DNA of 64,000 nucleotides. Origin: Exophiala sp. HKRS030. Lineage: Eukaryota; Ascomycota; Eurotiomycetes; Chaetothyriales; Herpotrichiellaceae. The stretch lies in contig JAHWDD010000014.1 of the NCBI GenBank assembly GCA_023897205.1, positions 1 to 64,000 of the forward strand, written 5' to 3'. Positions 23,566 to 39,184 of the stretch are shown in pieces; position 1 is the first letter of the stretch; each line of letters starts with the position of its first letter. The notes under the pieces are model-generated. The model ran no database searches. It saw only the letters and a program-made list of their open reading frames with translations, and was not told the origin of the DNA. Made by a program: the position numbers and the translations under genes.

Positions 23566-23705
23566 GCGCACACCCGCCTCTGCATTACGCACGGCGCCAT
23601 CTACTCTGTATATATCGCTGGAGTTACTTGCAATGTTCGAGGGGTACATCGGTGATCTGTACCTGGCAGGGAGCCTTTTGTGCGTAATACTTATCGCCCA
23701 AGAAG
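23566..23705. repeat. Diverged repeat, copy 2
   Basis: 23635-23700 (TTCGAGGGGTACATCGGTG onward) is the second copy of the repeat at 22.16 kb. The flank at 23566-23590 is the inverted counterpart of 22203-22226, and part of it (CTCTGCATTACGCAC) recurs at about 21921. An LTR or MITE origin is possible. No transposase or reverse transcriptase lies between the copies. Confidence 0.6.
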
Positions 23706-24261
23706 AGCAAGAGCATTACTACCCCGGGGAAAAACACTTCATACAACTTCAAGCTTAAGCACAGTGACAAACACAAGTTTCCTCATCATACCCAAGGTGG
23801 TTATTATCTGCTTCTCATGGAGCATGTCCTATTACATACGACAGAGCAATGTGTTTCAGCGCAATATTAAAGTCATACCAATACCCAATGGTTCATATCG
23901 GTCTGACCTCTTTCATAGTCCTTCCTGCTTTCCTATCCATAACCCATCTCCTACTCCCGACAGTCAAAATTCGTCGAAGCGACCAAAGCTTTTCAAAAGG
24001 GCCACACAGGTTTCCACCCCATCTGGCCCGTCACAATCCAAACGGCCATGCTCATCACAGTGAGTAACCTAGTCATTGCAATCATCAGAAACATTTTTGT
24101 CATAAGTCCGTCTTGCTTCCCAAATACATGACCTTGGCAGGAAAGACTAGGGAATCCCCCAATCTTGGGCGCTCACTGGGTAGGGACCTGCTCATTTCTC
24201 CGAGAGTGTCACACAGAATTGGTATCGCAATGTCAATCTCGACCTTCGACCGATAACGGTT

Positions 24262-27200
24262 CTATCGTTCACCTAGACCCGTCACCTTTCCGGCAAATCT
24301 GGCGCCAGCACTACCGCGTTTTTGCAGCCGGGTATGGCCATCCGAGGCCAGCGGCGAGACTCTAGATCCCATGATCGGTAGAGGGCCAAGCGTGTCGCCA
24401 TGACCGCCATTTGTTGTCGACCGAGTGGTTCGCTGTTCAATATACAGTTGCGCAGCTGATGACAATGGTATTGCAGGCGGGTCTGTAGGGATTTCTGCCC
24501 CATTTTGAACAAGCAACTCCGCCATAGGGAAAGCCTTGACCGTCGGGGCCGGAGTAGCTGAGTGAGATGAGACTGGACGAGCAGGGTCGGCAGCTGCCAA
24601 TGCGAGAAACACCGCATGAGTATTTCTCGAACGGTCATGTGCGTTGACGTTTCCCCGCTGGGCGATTCCTTGCAAAACCCCCTTCATATCATGCTTCTTG
24701 ATCGATGTCAGCAACATGTCATCGGCGCTTCCATATTGCGACACAGGATCAACGTAGGCTCGCTGCACATATTTCGACGTGATGAACTTCAAGCGTTGCT
24801 CTCTTGTGGCAGTCGGCCCGGGTTTCAAGGCTTGATCCAGCAAAGACTCCCAAACCGTGTTGCTGATACGGTTGCCGATCAGCATCAGCAGTTCGACGAT
24901 ATCGTTGGTGAAGGAATGAACATCCAGGGTGAGAGACCGGATCTTGGAGACGTGAGTGCCCAAGGACCGATGAATACCTCCACATTCAATGCACAGGATA
25001 ATACCCAAGTTCAATGACACCCATTCCACCTTGGAGGTAGAACCACAATCAGCGCAGGATTGATTTCCTTGATCGTGATTTCTGATTTGGTCCAAAAGCT
25101 TGGAAGGATTCTCATCGTAACTATTGCTGCTTGTTCTCATATACGTAGGTCGAGCACCTACAGTGATTCGTCGTGAAACTCCAGATCCATCAATTCGCTG
25201 AGAATAGCCGTGAGGACCTGATTGCGAAGAGCTTTTGCCTGTGAGGACATGACCATATTCACGTCCAGCAAGGTCTTTAGAATTTTGTTGCGAGGTGCGT
25301 CCACCAGCTTCAAAGGCGTTCTGCAAGGCGTTATTGATTGCATTGATCCAGTTGTTCATTTCATCTTCCGTCGTCGCTTGATAAACCCTCTTGTACTGAG
25401 GAGTAATGACCTCGAAGCAAAATCTCCTCTCGGCATCGCGAGCCATTCGAACCGAAGCCATTCTTAGATCGATGGGGTCTCGATGAAGATCTAATTTATC
25501 CTTCCAATTGCTGTATTCGGAGAGCTTTCCTTGGTCAAGCACAATCCAAAACCTAGACCATGCATGTTAGACGCGGACGACATCAAGGACGGCATACTCA
25601 CTTGTGCCAGGCTTGCTTGTTGATGCCCTTGGGGTCGATATGAGAACCAGGCTTGCTCAATGCCCACAGCAATCCTTCCTTCTTGTGTAGCCCATTGGAG
25701 GATTTGTCAGTAGTTGATATTGAGCTCTCATCGAGGTCGCGAATTCCTTTGAATTTGTTCGGTATTGGGACTGCTGATGAGGCTCCTGGGGATGTAGACA
25801 AAGCAGCGGCCGAAATACCTTGTAGAGTTCCTGAGGTGGCTGGAGATAGCGTGTTGACAGAGGATCGACCAAACTGTGAGCTGGTGCTGTCTGCTCTACT
25901 CAAATCTGTGTCCGACGTATACCCAGTCTGTCCATTCTGCACTGATGGCTGTGAATTTGTGCTTGTCAAAGGCTGGTAGGGAGGGTCACTCTCTATAGCG
26001 TTGGGTCCATTTTTTTCTAGGTTCCGACGCTTCTCTTCTCGTTCGGTTCGTTGGAGATTGTACTCTTTGTCGGCATCACTGACCTCTTTTACGAGGGCCT
26101 CCAATTGTGGTGTCAGGCTTTCAACCTTTTTGGCTGCTGCAAGGAACGAATGCGCCTGACCATCAGCATACTTGGTCAACTGCGAGAGGAGTTCTTGCTC
26201 TTTGCGTCCGCCGTGAAGATCCTGCATGAAAGTTGAATAGTCGAATCGTTTCAACTCGAAGTTCTTTTTCTTGTTCTGGTACTTTGAGTCGCTCTCTGCT
26301 CGTTTTTTATCTTTCAAAGAATCCTGCCGCTGGCCTAGATATCGGCTAACATACGCGTAGTAATCTCGACTTTCATCCTCAAAGTCCTTCTTTTTGGCAT
26401 CGGCCTGTTTGATGTCGAGGTTGTAGAGTTTAGATATGGGGTCGATAATCTGTTTCTGCAATAAAGAGCTGTTCTCTTTTTCATACTTTAATATTCTTTG
26501 CGCAATGTTGGTGAAGTAGTGGTCAAGAGCCGGCTTGAAAGCAGTAGCATTGGAAGCGGAGGCCTCCTGAAGCGCCCGGAGAAACTCTGCCATTGCTTGG
26601 TTGCACTCGACCTGCGCTTGTTGAGCCGCCTCTGCCTTCTTCAGGACTTTCTTCACCTGGACCCTCATATTACCAGTCTTTTGCTCCAAGGACTTCATAG
26701 TCGCTCTGAAAACAGGGCCATCTTCGACTGCACTCACATCCTCCCCCGGGCGTGCACACTGGACATCGATCACAGGGATGGAGGGCGCACTGCTGGAAGC
26801 TGTGACACTGGAAGCAGTCGTGCTAAACTCGGTGGCCAGCACGTGTGGAGACGGTGGATTTTGCAAATCTGCACGATCCTCCGAATCACTGATCGCGGAC
26901 TGGTACGACTGACTTGAAACCATGCGTCTTTGAGGGGGAACCTGAAGCTCTAGGTTCGGAGATGCCAGCGGTGTTGCGGACGTCACGGCCGCATTATTGA
27001 CCCAGAAAGTGAAAGATGCAAGTGTATTCAACCTGTGAGCCCTTGAATCGTACTCGAGGAAACTGCAACAGTTGCGCCAGCCGCCACCCCTGTCCTCGTA
27101 CGGCTTTGGAGGTTTCCATCTCCAGGTCCACTCGTAGGTGATGACGGGAGTTCCACTCGTCGAGAAGTCGCCGATGAATTGTACATTGGAGTTCTTGTGA

Positions 27201-27728
27201 AGGTTGGGGTCTGCATGGAATTCCCGTGTCACCAAGGTATCCAACTCTTTGGCATTCGCGGCATAGGCGAACGTCAGGCCGGAGATGGTTGTGTCGACTG
27301 CGGCTGTCGCTGTGGAGGGAGTAGCGGGCAGAGGCCCCGAGTTCTGTCGCGTCGTGAATGTGAACCGCACATCCAATTCGTCTTCAAGGTCTAGTCTGGG
27401 TAGGAAGAGAAGGCCCGGGGCCTCAGGATCCTGGCGCACTTGTCAACATGGCATCTAAAGAGCATCGCGGCCTAACCCACCTGGACATATGAGATTGGCC
27501 TGTAGTCAGCCGCGTCCAACTTTCCAACCAGCCGGGTCGCAGGGTATGCATTTGGAACAGCGTGTAGCACAACTTTCCGTCGGCCATTGCTGACGACAAG
27601 GGAGGTGATGGACACTGGGGAGCGTGAGCAGCCGGTGCAAGAACAAAAAAGCAAGGGGACATACGGCGTCCTTGATCCTTCAAATACAGAATTGACCCGT
27701 CGTCAATTCGGCTGCCGATATTCCCCAT
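24262..27728 (-). CDS. BAR-PH-ArfGAP protein (Csx2-like ARF GTPase activator), four exons
   Basis: Exons on the minus strand are 27728-27665, 27614-27481, 27430-25602 and 25552-24262, giving 1105 residues. All joins keep phase with GT/AG signals. The N-terminus MGNIGSRIDDGSILYLKD is typical of fungal Csx2-like proteins. A long helical BAR-type region spans roughly residues 310-535 and a PH domain about 650-760 (HKFWIVLDQGKLSEY). The ArfGAP zinc finger spans about 830-950, with CADC, CIEC and the Arg-finger HRSLG. An ankyrin-like or disordered tail follows. It should stimulate GTP hydrolysis on ARF proteins at curved membranes, coupling membrane shape to vesicle traffic. It marks the start of intact gene space at 24.26 kb. 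Confidence 0.93.
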
Positions 27729-28484
27729 GGCTGTCAGCCTGCATCTGGCTTGGGGTCAAAAATCCGCCAGGACAGGCGTCTAATTCGTAAATCGCGACCC
27801 TTTCTTAGAGGTGCGTATGCGTATGTGGGCTGAAGGATGTCGGTCCTGGGCAATGATGTCTGACGGACGAATATAATGAGTGGATGTGAATGCAGAGACG
27901 ACGGAAAATGTGTACAGGCTGATGGATGCTGAAGGTAGATTATCGTGTTTGGTTCTCAGTGAGAATACAATAATACAATGGTCATGAGGACCAACAGTTA
28001 ATGCGGCTGCGACAGCGACTGCGCCTGCGCCTACGACATTTGGCGACGTGCAGCATATCGAATCCGCAGCGGCGGGAGGCTGTGATCGTGACACTAGACA
28101 CGCCAAGCTGCTATCTGCTTTCTAAGTCGCTAGTGCATCGAAGTTAAGCTTAAACTATACATATTTCACTAAAAAAGGACAGAGTACGAGCACAGTACGC
28201 ACGGCCATGAGAGTGATGGGTTCCATTACGGCTCAAAGTAATCCCAATCAGCTATCCATGCCGATAGATAACAAAAATACAGTACACCAGCGAAGGGAAC
28301 CAGCACAGATAGATCTCTCAAAATGAAAGATCGTCATTCCCTACCAGGCAGCAGCGAAGGCGAAAACAATCTTCATATAGACACAAGGGGTATTCAAATT
28401 CGTGAAGCGTGATGGGCATAAATACATGGAGAGTGAAGTAGAAGCCGGTGACCATCGAAATCTCAGAAACGCCCTACACATACA
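27729..28484. other. Intergenic between two minus-strand genes
   Basis: Upstream region of the ArfGAP gene and 3' flank of the regulator at 28.5 kb. No gene is seen. Confidence 0.5.
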
Positions 28485-30716
28485 TCATTTAGCACCTTTG
28501 ACGGCGTCAAGGGCTTCTTCTACTTGTTCTGGAAAAATGTCAGTCAATATTCTCACACTCGGGCGACTGCCCATTAGACTTACGTGTCATGCCATTCAAC
28601 GCCTCAAACGCCATGGAATAATTCTGTAAGGCTGCCAGGACGCGGCTAATGCCGGCGTACAGCCCTTCCAGTCCCTTGTCAGTCGCCACACTTCGCTGGT
28701 AGACACATTGCCTTTCCAGGCTCCTGTAACATAGTGTCAATAGGGTGTAGCAGCTCTGCATGGCACAACAAGCGAAAGCGGGCATGGTCCGTGGTGCAGA
28801 GTTCATTGAAGTCACCGACAACATAGAAGGGCCGTAAACTGGTGGTGTAAGTTGCATAGGATTCGGATATGGTAGAACTTCAAAGGCTCGTCCTATCGCT
28901 AGTGCAGCTTTCATGCAGGTTTTGGCCGCGGCAAGGTCGTTGAAAGGTATTTCGCTGGTCAACTTTGGCATGGGGTCTGAATCAACTGGCGATATCGAAT
29001 TTTTGCCGGAATGACTGCTTTCAGGTGTCACCGTCGGGCTCACGGAGTGACAAGAACATCCTAACTGCCGTGGCGCAGTCGGGTCGGCGGGCTCAAGGTC
29101 ACAATGTTTCCGGGTAAAGAGAGGCAGATCTTGAAAGGCATTATATCTGTGGAGCTTGATTCGTGCGCTGTTGAGTTTGATCTGAGCCTGAGCTCGGAGT
29201 GACTTGGCTAGCGTCTGCTCTTCGAAGTCCGTCGCTGACACCAGCGGGCCATCGACCGGTTGGACAGAGTGTCTGTAAAGTATTGTGTCGATTTCTTTGT
29301 CGAGTGCGCTCTTTTGTCCGACGAGACCATTCGGGCCCATGCCGGCTTCGAACGCCTTCTTCAAGGCACCCGAATATTGGGTACATTGGCAGATGATTTG
29401 CTGAGCCTCGAGGAAAAAGAACCAGGCATCTGGATCCGACGTTATGATGGGAAAGGGAGTCCTGAAATTAGTCACGTCGGCTGTTATCATGGGAGGGGTC
29501 CCGGCGACGATTGCGCACTGCATGGCAACTGTATAAGTCATCCACCATGCTCTCCGTCGTGCTTCTGTGTACTCATCCAGTGCAAGGCTTGAGGTGTCGT
29601 TCAGTCCGAGGCTGACGGCGGCATCATACGCCTGAGAGGCCCGGTTCCGCATTTTGGCGAGATTTCCCCTCTGAGCATACTCGTAGACACTGAGGACCAA
29701 GTAGGCCAAGAGACCTTCCAGCTCAGGAGGCACGTATGGATGAAGCGCCTCCCTTTGTATGCAGGGCCTAGAGCTTTCCAGGGCAGTAGCTGGATTCGTG
29801 GCGGACTCGAGTAATTCGGATTCAGATTCGATGCTTCCTATAGCCATTTGCGAATATGCATGCGCTTCTTGTCGTCTCTGGAACACTGATTCGTCGCTGT
29901 CGGAGAAAAGATCATCGGGATGGGGAATGAGCACCAAGATTGCCAGTAATGCCATGGCCAGCGGTGACAGAGGTTGGAAGCCTTTGGACTCGGACCCCGG
30001 ATCATCGACCTCCAATATCATGGGCGGAGGAGGCAAGATTGGGAAGTATGGATGGATGAAAATATAATAGGCGTTGAGGATGCTTTCGTTGTCCTGGTAG
30101 TGACGGATGACGGGATTGTAGGGGGTAAATTGCATGTTCGAGTCAGGGACATCTGAGGAGTGATCTGATTTTGGCATATCCGGGAATATACTGTCGAAGA
30201 TCTCGTCGCTGTGACTTTCATTGTCGAGGTCCAGAAGGCCTGCCCCGGGTGCTACCATTGAGCCGATTAATTCATCGTGAAGCGTCTCGGAGCTCAGCAC
30301 CAGTGAACTCCAGTCGACGTCTGCCGGTACCGTCTGGCCATTGACGCCATTACTGTTCGCTGCACGTCGTCGCTGCTCTTCGGCCAGCATGGCTTTCTTG
30401 CGCGACACACGTGGACCCCCACGATTGCTTTTGAGGTATCGACATTCTTTACCTCGAACCATGCACTAGGTAGGGGAACATCAGATTAGGTAAGCGACAA
30501 GATTTCGTTAGACAGCTGGACTCACATTCTGGCAGACGGGCTTTTGACCATCACATCGCGTACGCGAGGCTCGGCTGCATACTCGTTAGGAAAATAGCAT
30601 TCGAGGCGCAGGGTCACCGTGGCGACTTACCAGGAGGTGCATGCCACCTTCACCGGGGGTTGGGTGAGTTTTTTCGGCTTACAGCCGTCTTCCGTAGACG
30701 CTGCCGTGCTAGACAT
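28485..30716 (-). CDS. Zn(II)2Cys6 transcription factor, four exons
   Basis: Exons are 30716-30631, 30574-30526, 30465-28584 and 28528-28485 (686 residues), all in phase with GTAAGT/GTGAGT donors and CTAAC branch sites. The binuclear zinc cluster near residues 27-53 is split by two introns: CTSCRASRTRC, then PVCQNC, then KEC, spacing C-x2-C-x6-C-x6-C-x2-C-x6-C. A basic linker (RVSRKKAML) follows, then an acidic stretch and a central helical region containing HYQDNESILNAYYIFIHPYF. The last exon encodes only QVEEALDAVKGAK. It should be a nuclear DNA-binding regulator; target unknown. The adjacent dioxygenase lies in the same orientation, but I have no evidence that it is the target. Confidence 0.9.
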
Positions 30717-31538
30717 GATTGATATCTCCAAACGGCGAGAACGTTGATGAGTGCGTTCAAGGTGGTGTAGGTGATTATATGAAGATGCCTTTGGATGTTT
30801 TGGAGGAGAAAGCAGTCACAAACAGCCCGCGCTGGTGATTGCGATGAAGTGCGACTTTACATGGAGGTGAATGCCAACAGATCAAGATGGCCGAGATGTG
30901 CCCGCAAAAAGGGAATGTCTGCCTACCTTAGGTAGGTGTAGGTACTCCGTACTACCTGTACGTACCTAGCGGGGAGCATGGTCCATGTATCTTAGGCATT
31001 GCTAAACTTCTGACGGGTGTTTTCTAGCGCCTAATTTTACAGTCACCGGGGCCAGACTCGGAACTCGGTCGGCGGCCAAGCACGTCATTTCACACTCCAT
31101 ACAGGGCACACAGTACGAGGTATTTGCAAAGGACTCCGTACAGCGCCTCAGAGATCTCTATCCTTCGCTTAAATAGTTGTGTAATATAGTTGCTGACTAG
31201 GTACGGAGTACGGTTTCGCATGAAAGATACTCCGGACTTCCAGGGCGATTGTGATGGTGGAAACGCTTTATCTACCAATTACTTCGCAGAACTTGTTTAC
31301 CGACGAAGAAGAGAATTTCCTTCCGTACTTCCGTATCATCTTCGCTATCATATGCATCTGCGTAAGAATAGCCAGGCCACGTAAGAGGAGCCATTGTCCC
31401 ACCTACGAATTACTTTGTCTAGATCAATTCGCCTAGACCTGCAAGATTTGCGTAGATTTGGAATATTCGATATTTTGCTTGCCGGGAACCGTCAATCAGC
31501 TTTCCACAAGATACAGAAACCCAAAGCATACTCTAGGA
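30717..31538. other. Intergenic with GTACTCCGTAC-type elements
   Basis: Upstream of the regulator. It has a CCTTAGGTAGG-type inverted sequence near 30925-30935 and the 11-mer GTACTCCGTAC at 30942. The complementary orientation GTACGGAGTAC is at 31201, and a partial copy at 31133. No gene is supported. Confidence 0.55.
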
Positions 31539-32816
31539 CTAACTTGAGGCTACACGGGGCAGTAAGTGCGGTTGATACAACATCTCCCATCTCCAATCCT
31601 CTTCCTGTGGCACGACTCTTCTCAACAATTTCGTCATTGGGTGGTTGTGCCTCGAACCGATCTGGCCCTTGACCTGTCTCTGGTCGACGTTGCGCTCTTC
31701 ATATTTCGGCCTCTCGCCGTCCTCCAGGAGTTCCCGTAGCGGTTTGACGACCACATCGGGAGAAGGTGACACGAAAAAGGGCAGAGAGAACCTCGGCTGG
31801 TCAAGTTTCCCATACACTCTGTGCACGGTCGCGGGCCAGCGTCCGTTTGTCCACGCCTCGACGTAGTTGCCCGTGTTGACGACGAAAGTATACGGCATGG
31901 GCGGGGCGGGAATCCAGATGCCGTTCGCGTTGAGGACTTCCAACCCCGGCACATCATTCTGTAAGAGGAGAGTGACGACGCCAAAGTCTGCGTGGGGAGA
32001 GAGCAGTTCCAGCGGGTTCGAGTCAGGCGCCTGGTGTGCAGGGTAATACTGCGCCGTGATGTCCGCCAGAGGTTGCTGAAAGTATTGATCCAATTCCGTT
32101 TGGTCGAGGCCCAATGCGAGAGAGAAGATTTGGATCAACGTCTTCGCGAAAGGGTAGACTTCCAGGTCTAAGAAAACCTCCAAATATCAGTGTCGCATAC
32201 TCGCACGAATACAAATGTCCGTCTGCGCTAGGTCAAGGGTGGAGGTGTTGCATGGCTACTTACAATAGTCATATATAGCCTTGCGAAACCCGGGGATGGT
32301 GTCCTCTGAAGGCCATTGATTCAGAGGCACACTCCCCTCCGGTGCAACGCTGATATGGTGTTGTTCAGGCTCTTTGTAGTCATTGCCCATCGAGTACGAC
32401 TCGCGGAGCACCCCGTTCGGGCCGACCGTCTGCTGCGGCTGCCACCCTTTGGCTTCATTGCTTTTGTTGCAATCGATTTGCCGCTTGACATCTTCTGGCT
32501 GAGCGAAGAATGATTCTAAGAGCTCAAAGGCGCGATCAATTTTGGTGTGAGACACGGGAGCGTTCTTGACGTAGAAGAAGCCCACGTTTCGAGCAGCATG
32601 GCCGACTTCATCGGCGAGCCTTTGGCGAACGTCAGTCGCTGAAGATGTCACTTCCGAAAAATCGATGACAGGGATCTCTTCAAACGTTTCCTTCGCTTCT
32701 GGACCCGTCAAGATAGGACGAGATCGTTGGAACCCTCCTGAATTGTAGTATACTCGGTTGGGATCCCTGTCCGATATGTCTCCCATGGCGTTTCTTTCTG
32801 GCGAAGGCTGCGCCAA
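31539..32816 (-). CDS. 2-oxoglutarate/Fe(II) dioxygenase (isopenicillin N synthase-like)
   Basis: Exons 32816-32264 and 32167-31539 are joined by a 96-base intron (GTAAGT...CTTAG), giving 393 residues. The N-terminal DIOX_N domain has IPVIDFSEV and GFFYVKNAPV. The catalytic jelly roll has the iron triad His243-x-Asp245 (SPHADFG) and His300 (PATVHRV), then the 2-oxoglutarate-binding RFS motif. Everything needed for catalysis is present. Family members hydroxylate, desaturate or cyclise small molecules, often in secondary metabolism or xenobiotic breakdown. Substrate cannot be read from sequence. Met11 (32786) is an alternative start. Confidence 0.92.
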
Positions 32817-33684
32817 CCGATCCGGGTCGTTGGGTCAGTAGCAGGAAATGATATTTGCCTGGAAGTGACAAGTGAATGTGTGCAAATATGATCAGATGCG
32901 TCCATGAGAACAGGATATCTATCCATCCATCCTTATCTACGTGTCCAAATACACATCCATCTCCATATCGGCCAAGTCCGATCGTGAACTTTTTTAGAAT
33001 CTGGTCAGTGTCCGAATGCATCGAGATACAAAGCACATCTACATCCAATAGAGTTTCCGAGCCTCTGTGGTCGATCGTTTTCAATTGAGCATACCACTCA
33101 ACGGCGTTCCCAGTACTCTGGAAGATGGGGCATAAACATCGAACAGAAGAACTGCGTTGGTCCACTTTCGGTTCCACCACGAATCGTGCATATCTTATGC
33201 TTGTCAAAAGCTTGGTCGTCGTAGTGAGTACCTAGGTACTTCTACTCCGTCTCTCTAATACACAATAGTGCTTTGCGCGCCTCAAATACTTGAACTCTAC
33301 ATATCGCCATCCGTTCATGGGTACGGGGTTTCTGTGTGGCCATGTATCCACTACCATCTTTGTAGTGTTGAGAACTCAGCCGCTAACAAATCGCAATGAA
33401 CGCTAACAGCATTTCCTCTCCCTATCTTTCCTCCCGAGAATGTACAAGGCATGGGGACCTGGATGTGTCAAAACAAAATAAACCCCCGGAAACGCCATCG
33501 CTGACCGCCAATGCGCGTGTGAAATACAATTTGCTCAACTCCAATATCCATCAATATTTGTCTGCGCTAGCATTCAGCTTCGTCAAAAAGGGTCTCAGTT
33601 CTGACTGTATCGTGTGAGCCGATCTAAGACCCGCAAGTCTCTAGACATCTCTCTCATAGGACCAACAATAAAAGAAAGTGCTTC
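32817..33684. other. Intergenic
   Basis: Promoter region of the dioxygenase and 3' flank of the next gene. A short plus-strand frame (33396-33617) is unsupported. Confidence 0.5.
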
Positions 33685-35505
33685 CTAGAATCTCTTTGGG
33701 ACAACAAATCCGTCATTCGTGGAACCATTGAACTTCGTATTGGTACCAGCTACCAGATCGCCAGCTCTCATCATCATATTAGTATTCGAAGACTGCATCT
33801 TGGGTTGTTCTGTCGTGGGAGCCATGGGGGCACCATAAGAAGGCAGTGTTCCTGTTGGACGGGGCATATTGACCATGTATGCGTTTGGATTATGTCCAAG
33901 GTGTCCGGAATAAGTCATGCCCATCGGCGTCGAAGACCGGCCATAGACCTCAGCCGCATCGAATCTGTTCGTACCGGCTTGGGTGGTTGGGCTGGGGTCC
34001 GAATTGTAAAAATTGCCTTGCATGTCCATCTTGTAATACCCAGACATAGAGGGAGATCGAGCGAAATACGCGTTAGATCCCATCACCGGTGTCTGTGAGG
34101 AAAGTTGAGCCTGAGAGCCATATGCTTTCAGTTGGGATTGGGAGTTTTGTCTAGATATTGAAGCCCTGGCATATGCATGCTGTTGCACGACATCTGGTGA
34201 GTTGCTGTAAGGAGGAACCTGACCGATTTGGCTCATGGGGTTCTGGGATCGACTGTGTGACTGGTCCCCAAAGGTGTTTTCCGACAGCAAGAAAGGGATC
34301 GATGCATGCTCCGTCGATGCATGGATTTGTGTAGGGGCAGGTGCCGTTGGCAGCGGCCTCTGATGTTCGCGATTCTGTAGGATCGGTGTATTATTCGTCG
34401 AGGGTCTGCTAGAGGCGGACACTGATTGAGATGTGCCCTTGCGGCCGACATTATGCGCAGGCTTCTCAAGCACATCTGCCACCTGAGAGGGAACTGGAGA
34501 GCCGAGCAAGGATTCAGACTCTGTCGATTGCCGTGCATGGACTCCCTTTTGCTTTCTTGGATCTCCTGTAGGGTTTGCCTTTTTCATATCCCCGGTCAGC
34601 AATCCTTTTGTAGAATCTCTTGTAGCTTTTCTCTTCTTGGAATTTCCTGTGGCAGGCGCAGACACTCTGTTAGCTACGACTACGTCCGAATTAGGCACGG
34701 CCGTATCAGGGGCGCTCGCTCGCGACGATCGAGGTCCTGATGATGCCGTGGGAGACTTTGAGGCGGTCTTTGATGTAGAGGACTTCGAGGCAGACTTTGA
34801 GGGAGTGGACTTTGTCTTTGATGAAGGGGACTTCGAGGCAGTCTTTGATGGAGTGGATTTCGGGGCAGATTTGGACTTCTTGTACTCGGCTTGCAATTTT
34901 GCCCATTTTTCTCGGAAGCCCATTGCCTCATTTTCGGCCCTCTTCTGTGCGATTAAGGACGCAATCAGATTAGGATGGGTCGTCAAAGATGGTGCCTCGC
35001 CTGGCTTGAGAGCCGGCTCTGGTGCAGGGGCCGCTTTCGAGACTGCATTGTTCGCATTGAGTTGTAGATGATGTGCCGGTGCTACGGCAGCTGGTGTGCC
35101 TTCGCTGACGGAAACGACAGCAGGGGAATTCGAATCGTTTTTGAGCCTCGCTGGAGGTGTAGCATCGGCATTGTATGATTGAGGTCGTGTCATAGGCTGA
35201 GGCCAGGATTGGGCATCAGGGAGCGATCGCTTGTGAATAATGAACTTGCGAGGGTTCGGACGGCTTGCTACAGGGAAGGAGGAGAGTGCGATAGAGGAGG
35301 ATTGAGAGGGACTCGAGCTGGGTTGCGGCTCTGCTGGCTGTGAGCGAACTTGAGAGGCACTTGGCCTGCTGGAATCAGTGCTTGTCGCTAGTGATCGTGA
35401 AATGGTGGAGAGCTGTTGTAGCGAGGCGGGGATTTCGAAGGCCACGCGTTTCTGAGATGTAGCAGATGAAGACGAATCGGAACTGGAACGCTTTCGGCGC
35501 GCCAT
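33685..35505 (-). CDS. Ser/Pro/Lys-rich low-complexity protein
   Basis: A 606-residue single-exon frame. It begins MARRKRSSSDSSSS, a likely nuclear-localisation basic patch. Residues about 212-255 are a Lys-Ser-Pro-Thr repeat (units such as STPSKTASKSP) resembling linker-histone tails, and the rest is disordered and rich in Ser, Gln and Asn. A short ordered motif (EAMGFREKWAKLQAEYKKSK) precedes the repeat. It ends GFVVPKRF. A nuclear, intrinsically disordered role is plausible but the family is unknown to me. The length of open frame and the ATG at its head support a real gene. Confidence 0.72.
   Translation of the reverse strand: MARRKRSSSDSSSSATSQKRVAFEIPASLQQLSTISRSLATSTDSSRPSASQVRSQPAEPQPSSSPSQSSSIALSSFPVASRPNPRKFIIHKRSLPDAQSWPQPMTRPQSYNADATPPARLKNDSNSPAVVSVSEGTPAAVAPAHHLQLNANNAVSKAAPAPEPALKPGEAPSLTTHPNLIASLIAQKRAENEAMGFREKWAKLQAEYKKSKSAPKSTPSKTASKSPSSKTKSTPSKSASKSSTSKTASKSPTASSGPRSSRASAPDTAVPNSDVVVANRVSAPATGNSKKRKATRDSTKGLLTGDMKKANPTGDPRKQKGVHARQSTESESLLGSPVPSQVADVLEKPAHNVGRKGTSQSVSASSRPSTNNTPILQNREHQRPLPTAPAPTQIHASTEHASIPFLLSENTFGDQSHSRSQNPMSQIGQVPPYSNSPDVVQQHAYARASISRQNSQSQLKAYGSQAQLSSQTPVMGSNAYFARSPSMSGYYKMDMQGNFYNSDPSPTTQAGTNRFDAAEVYGRSSTPMGMTYSGHLGHNPNAYMVNMPRPTGTLPSYGAPMAPTTEQPKMQSSNTNMMMRAGDLVAGTNTKFNGSTNDGFVVPKRF
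34745..34875. repeat. Coding minisatellite in the Ser/Lys-rich gene
   Basis: Imperfect units of about 15-30 bases (plus-strand core GACTTCGAGGCAG or GAGTGGACTTTG) encode the Lys-Ser-Pro-Thr repeat. Such tracts often vary in length between strains. Confidence 0.6.
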
Positions 35506-39184
<3,679 letters not shown>

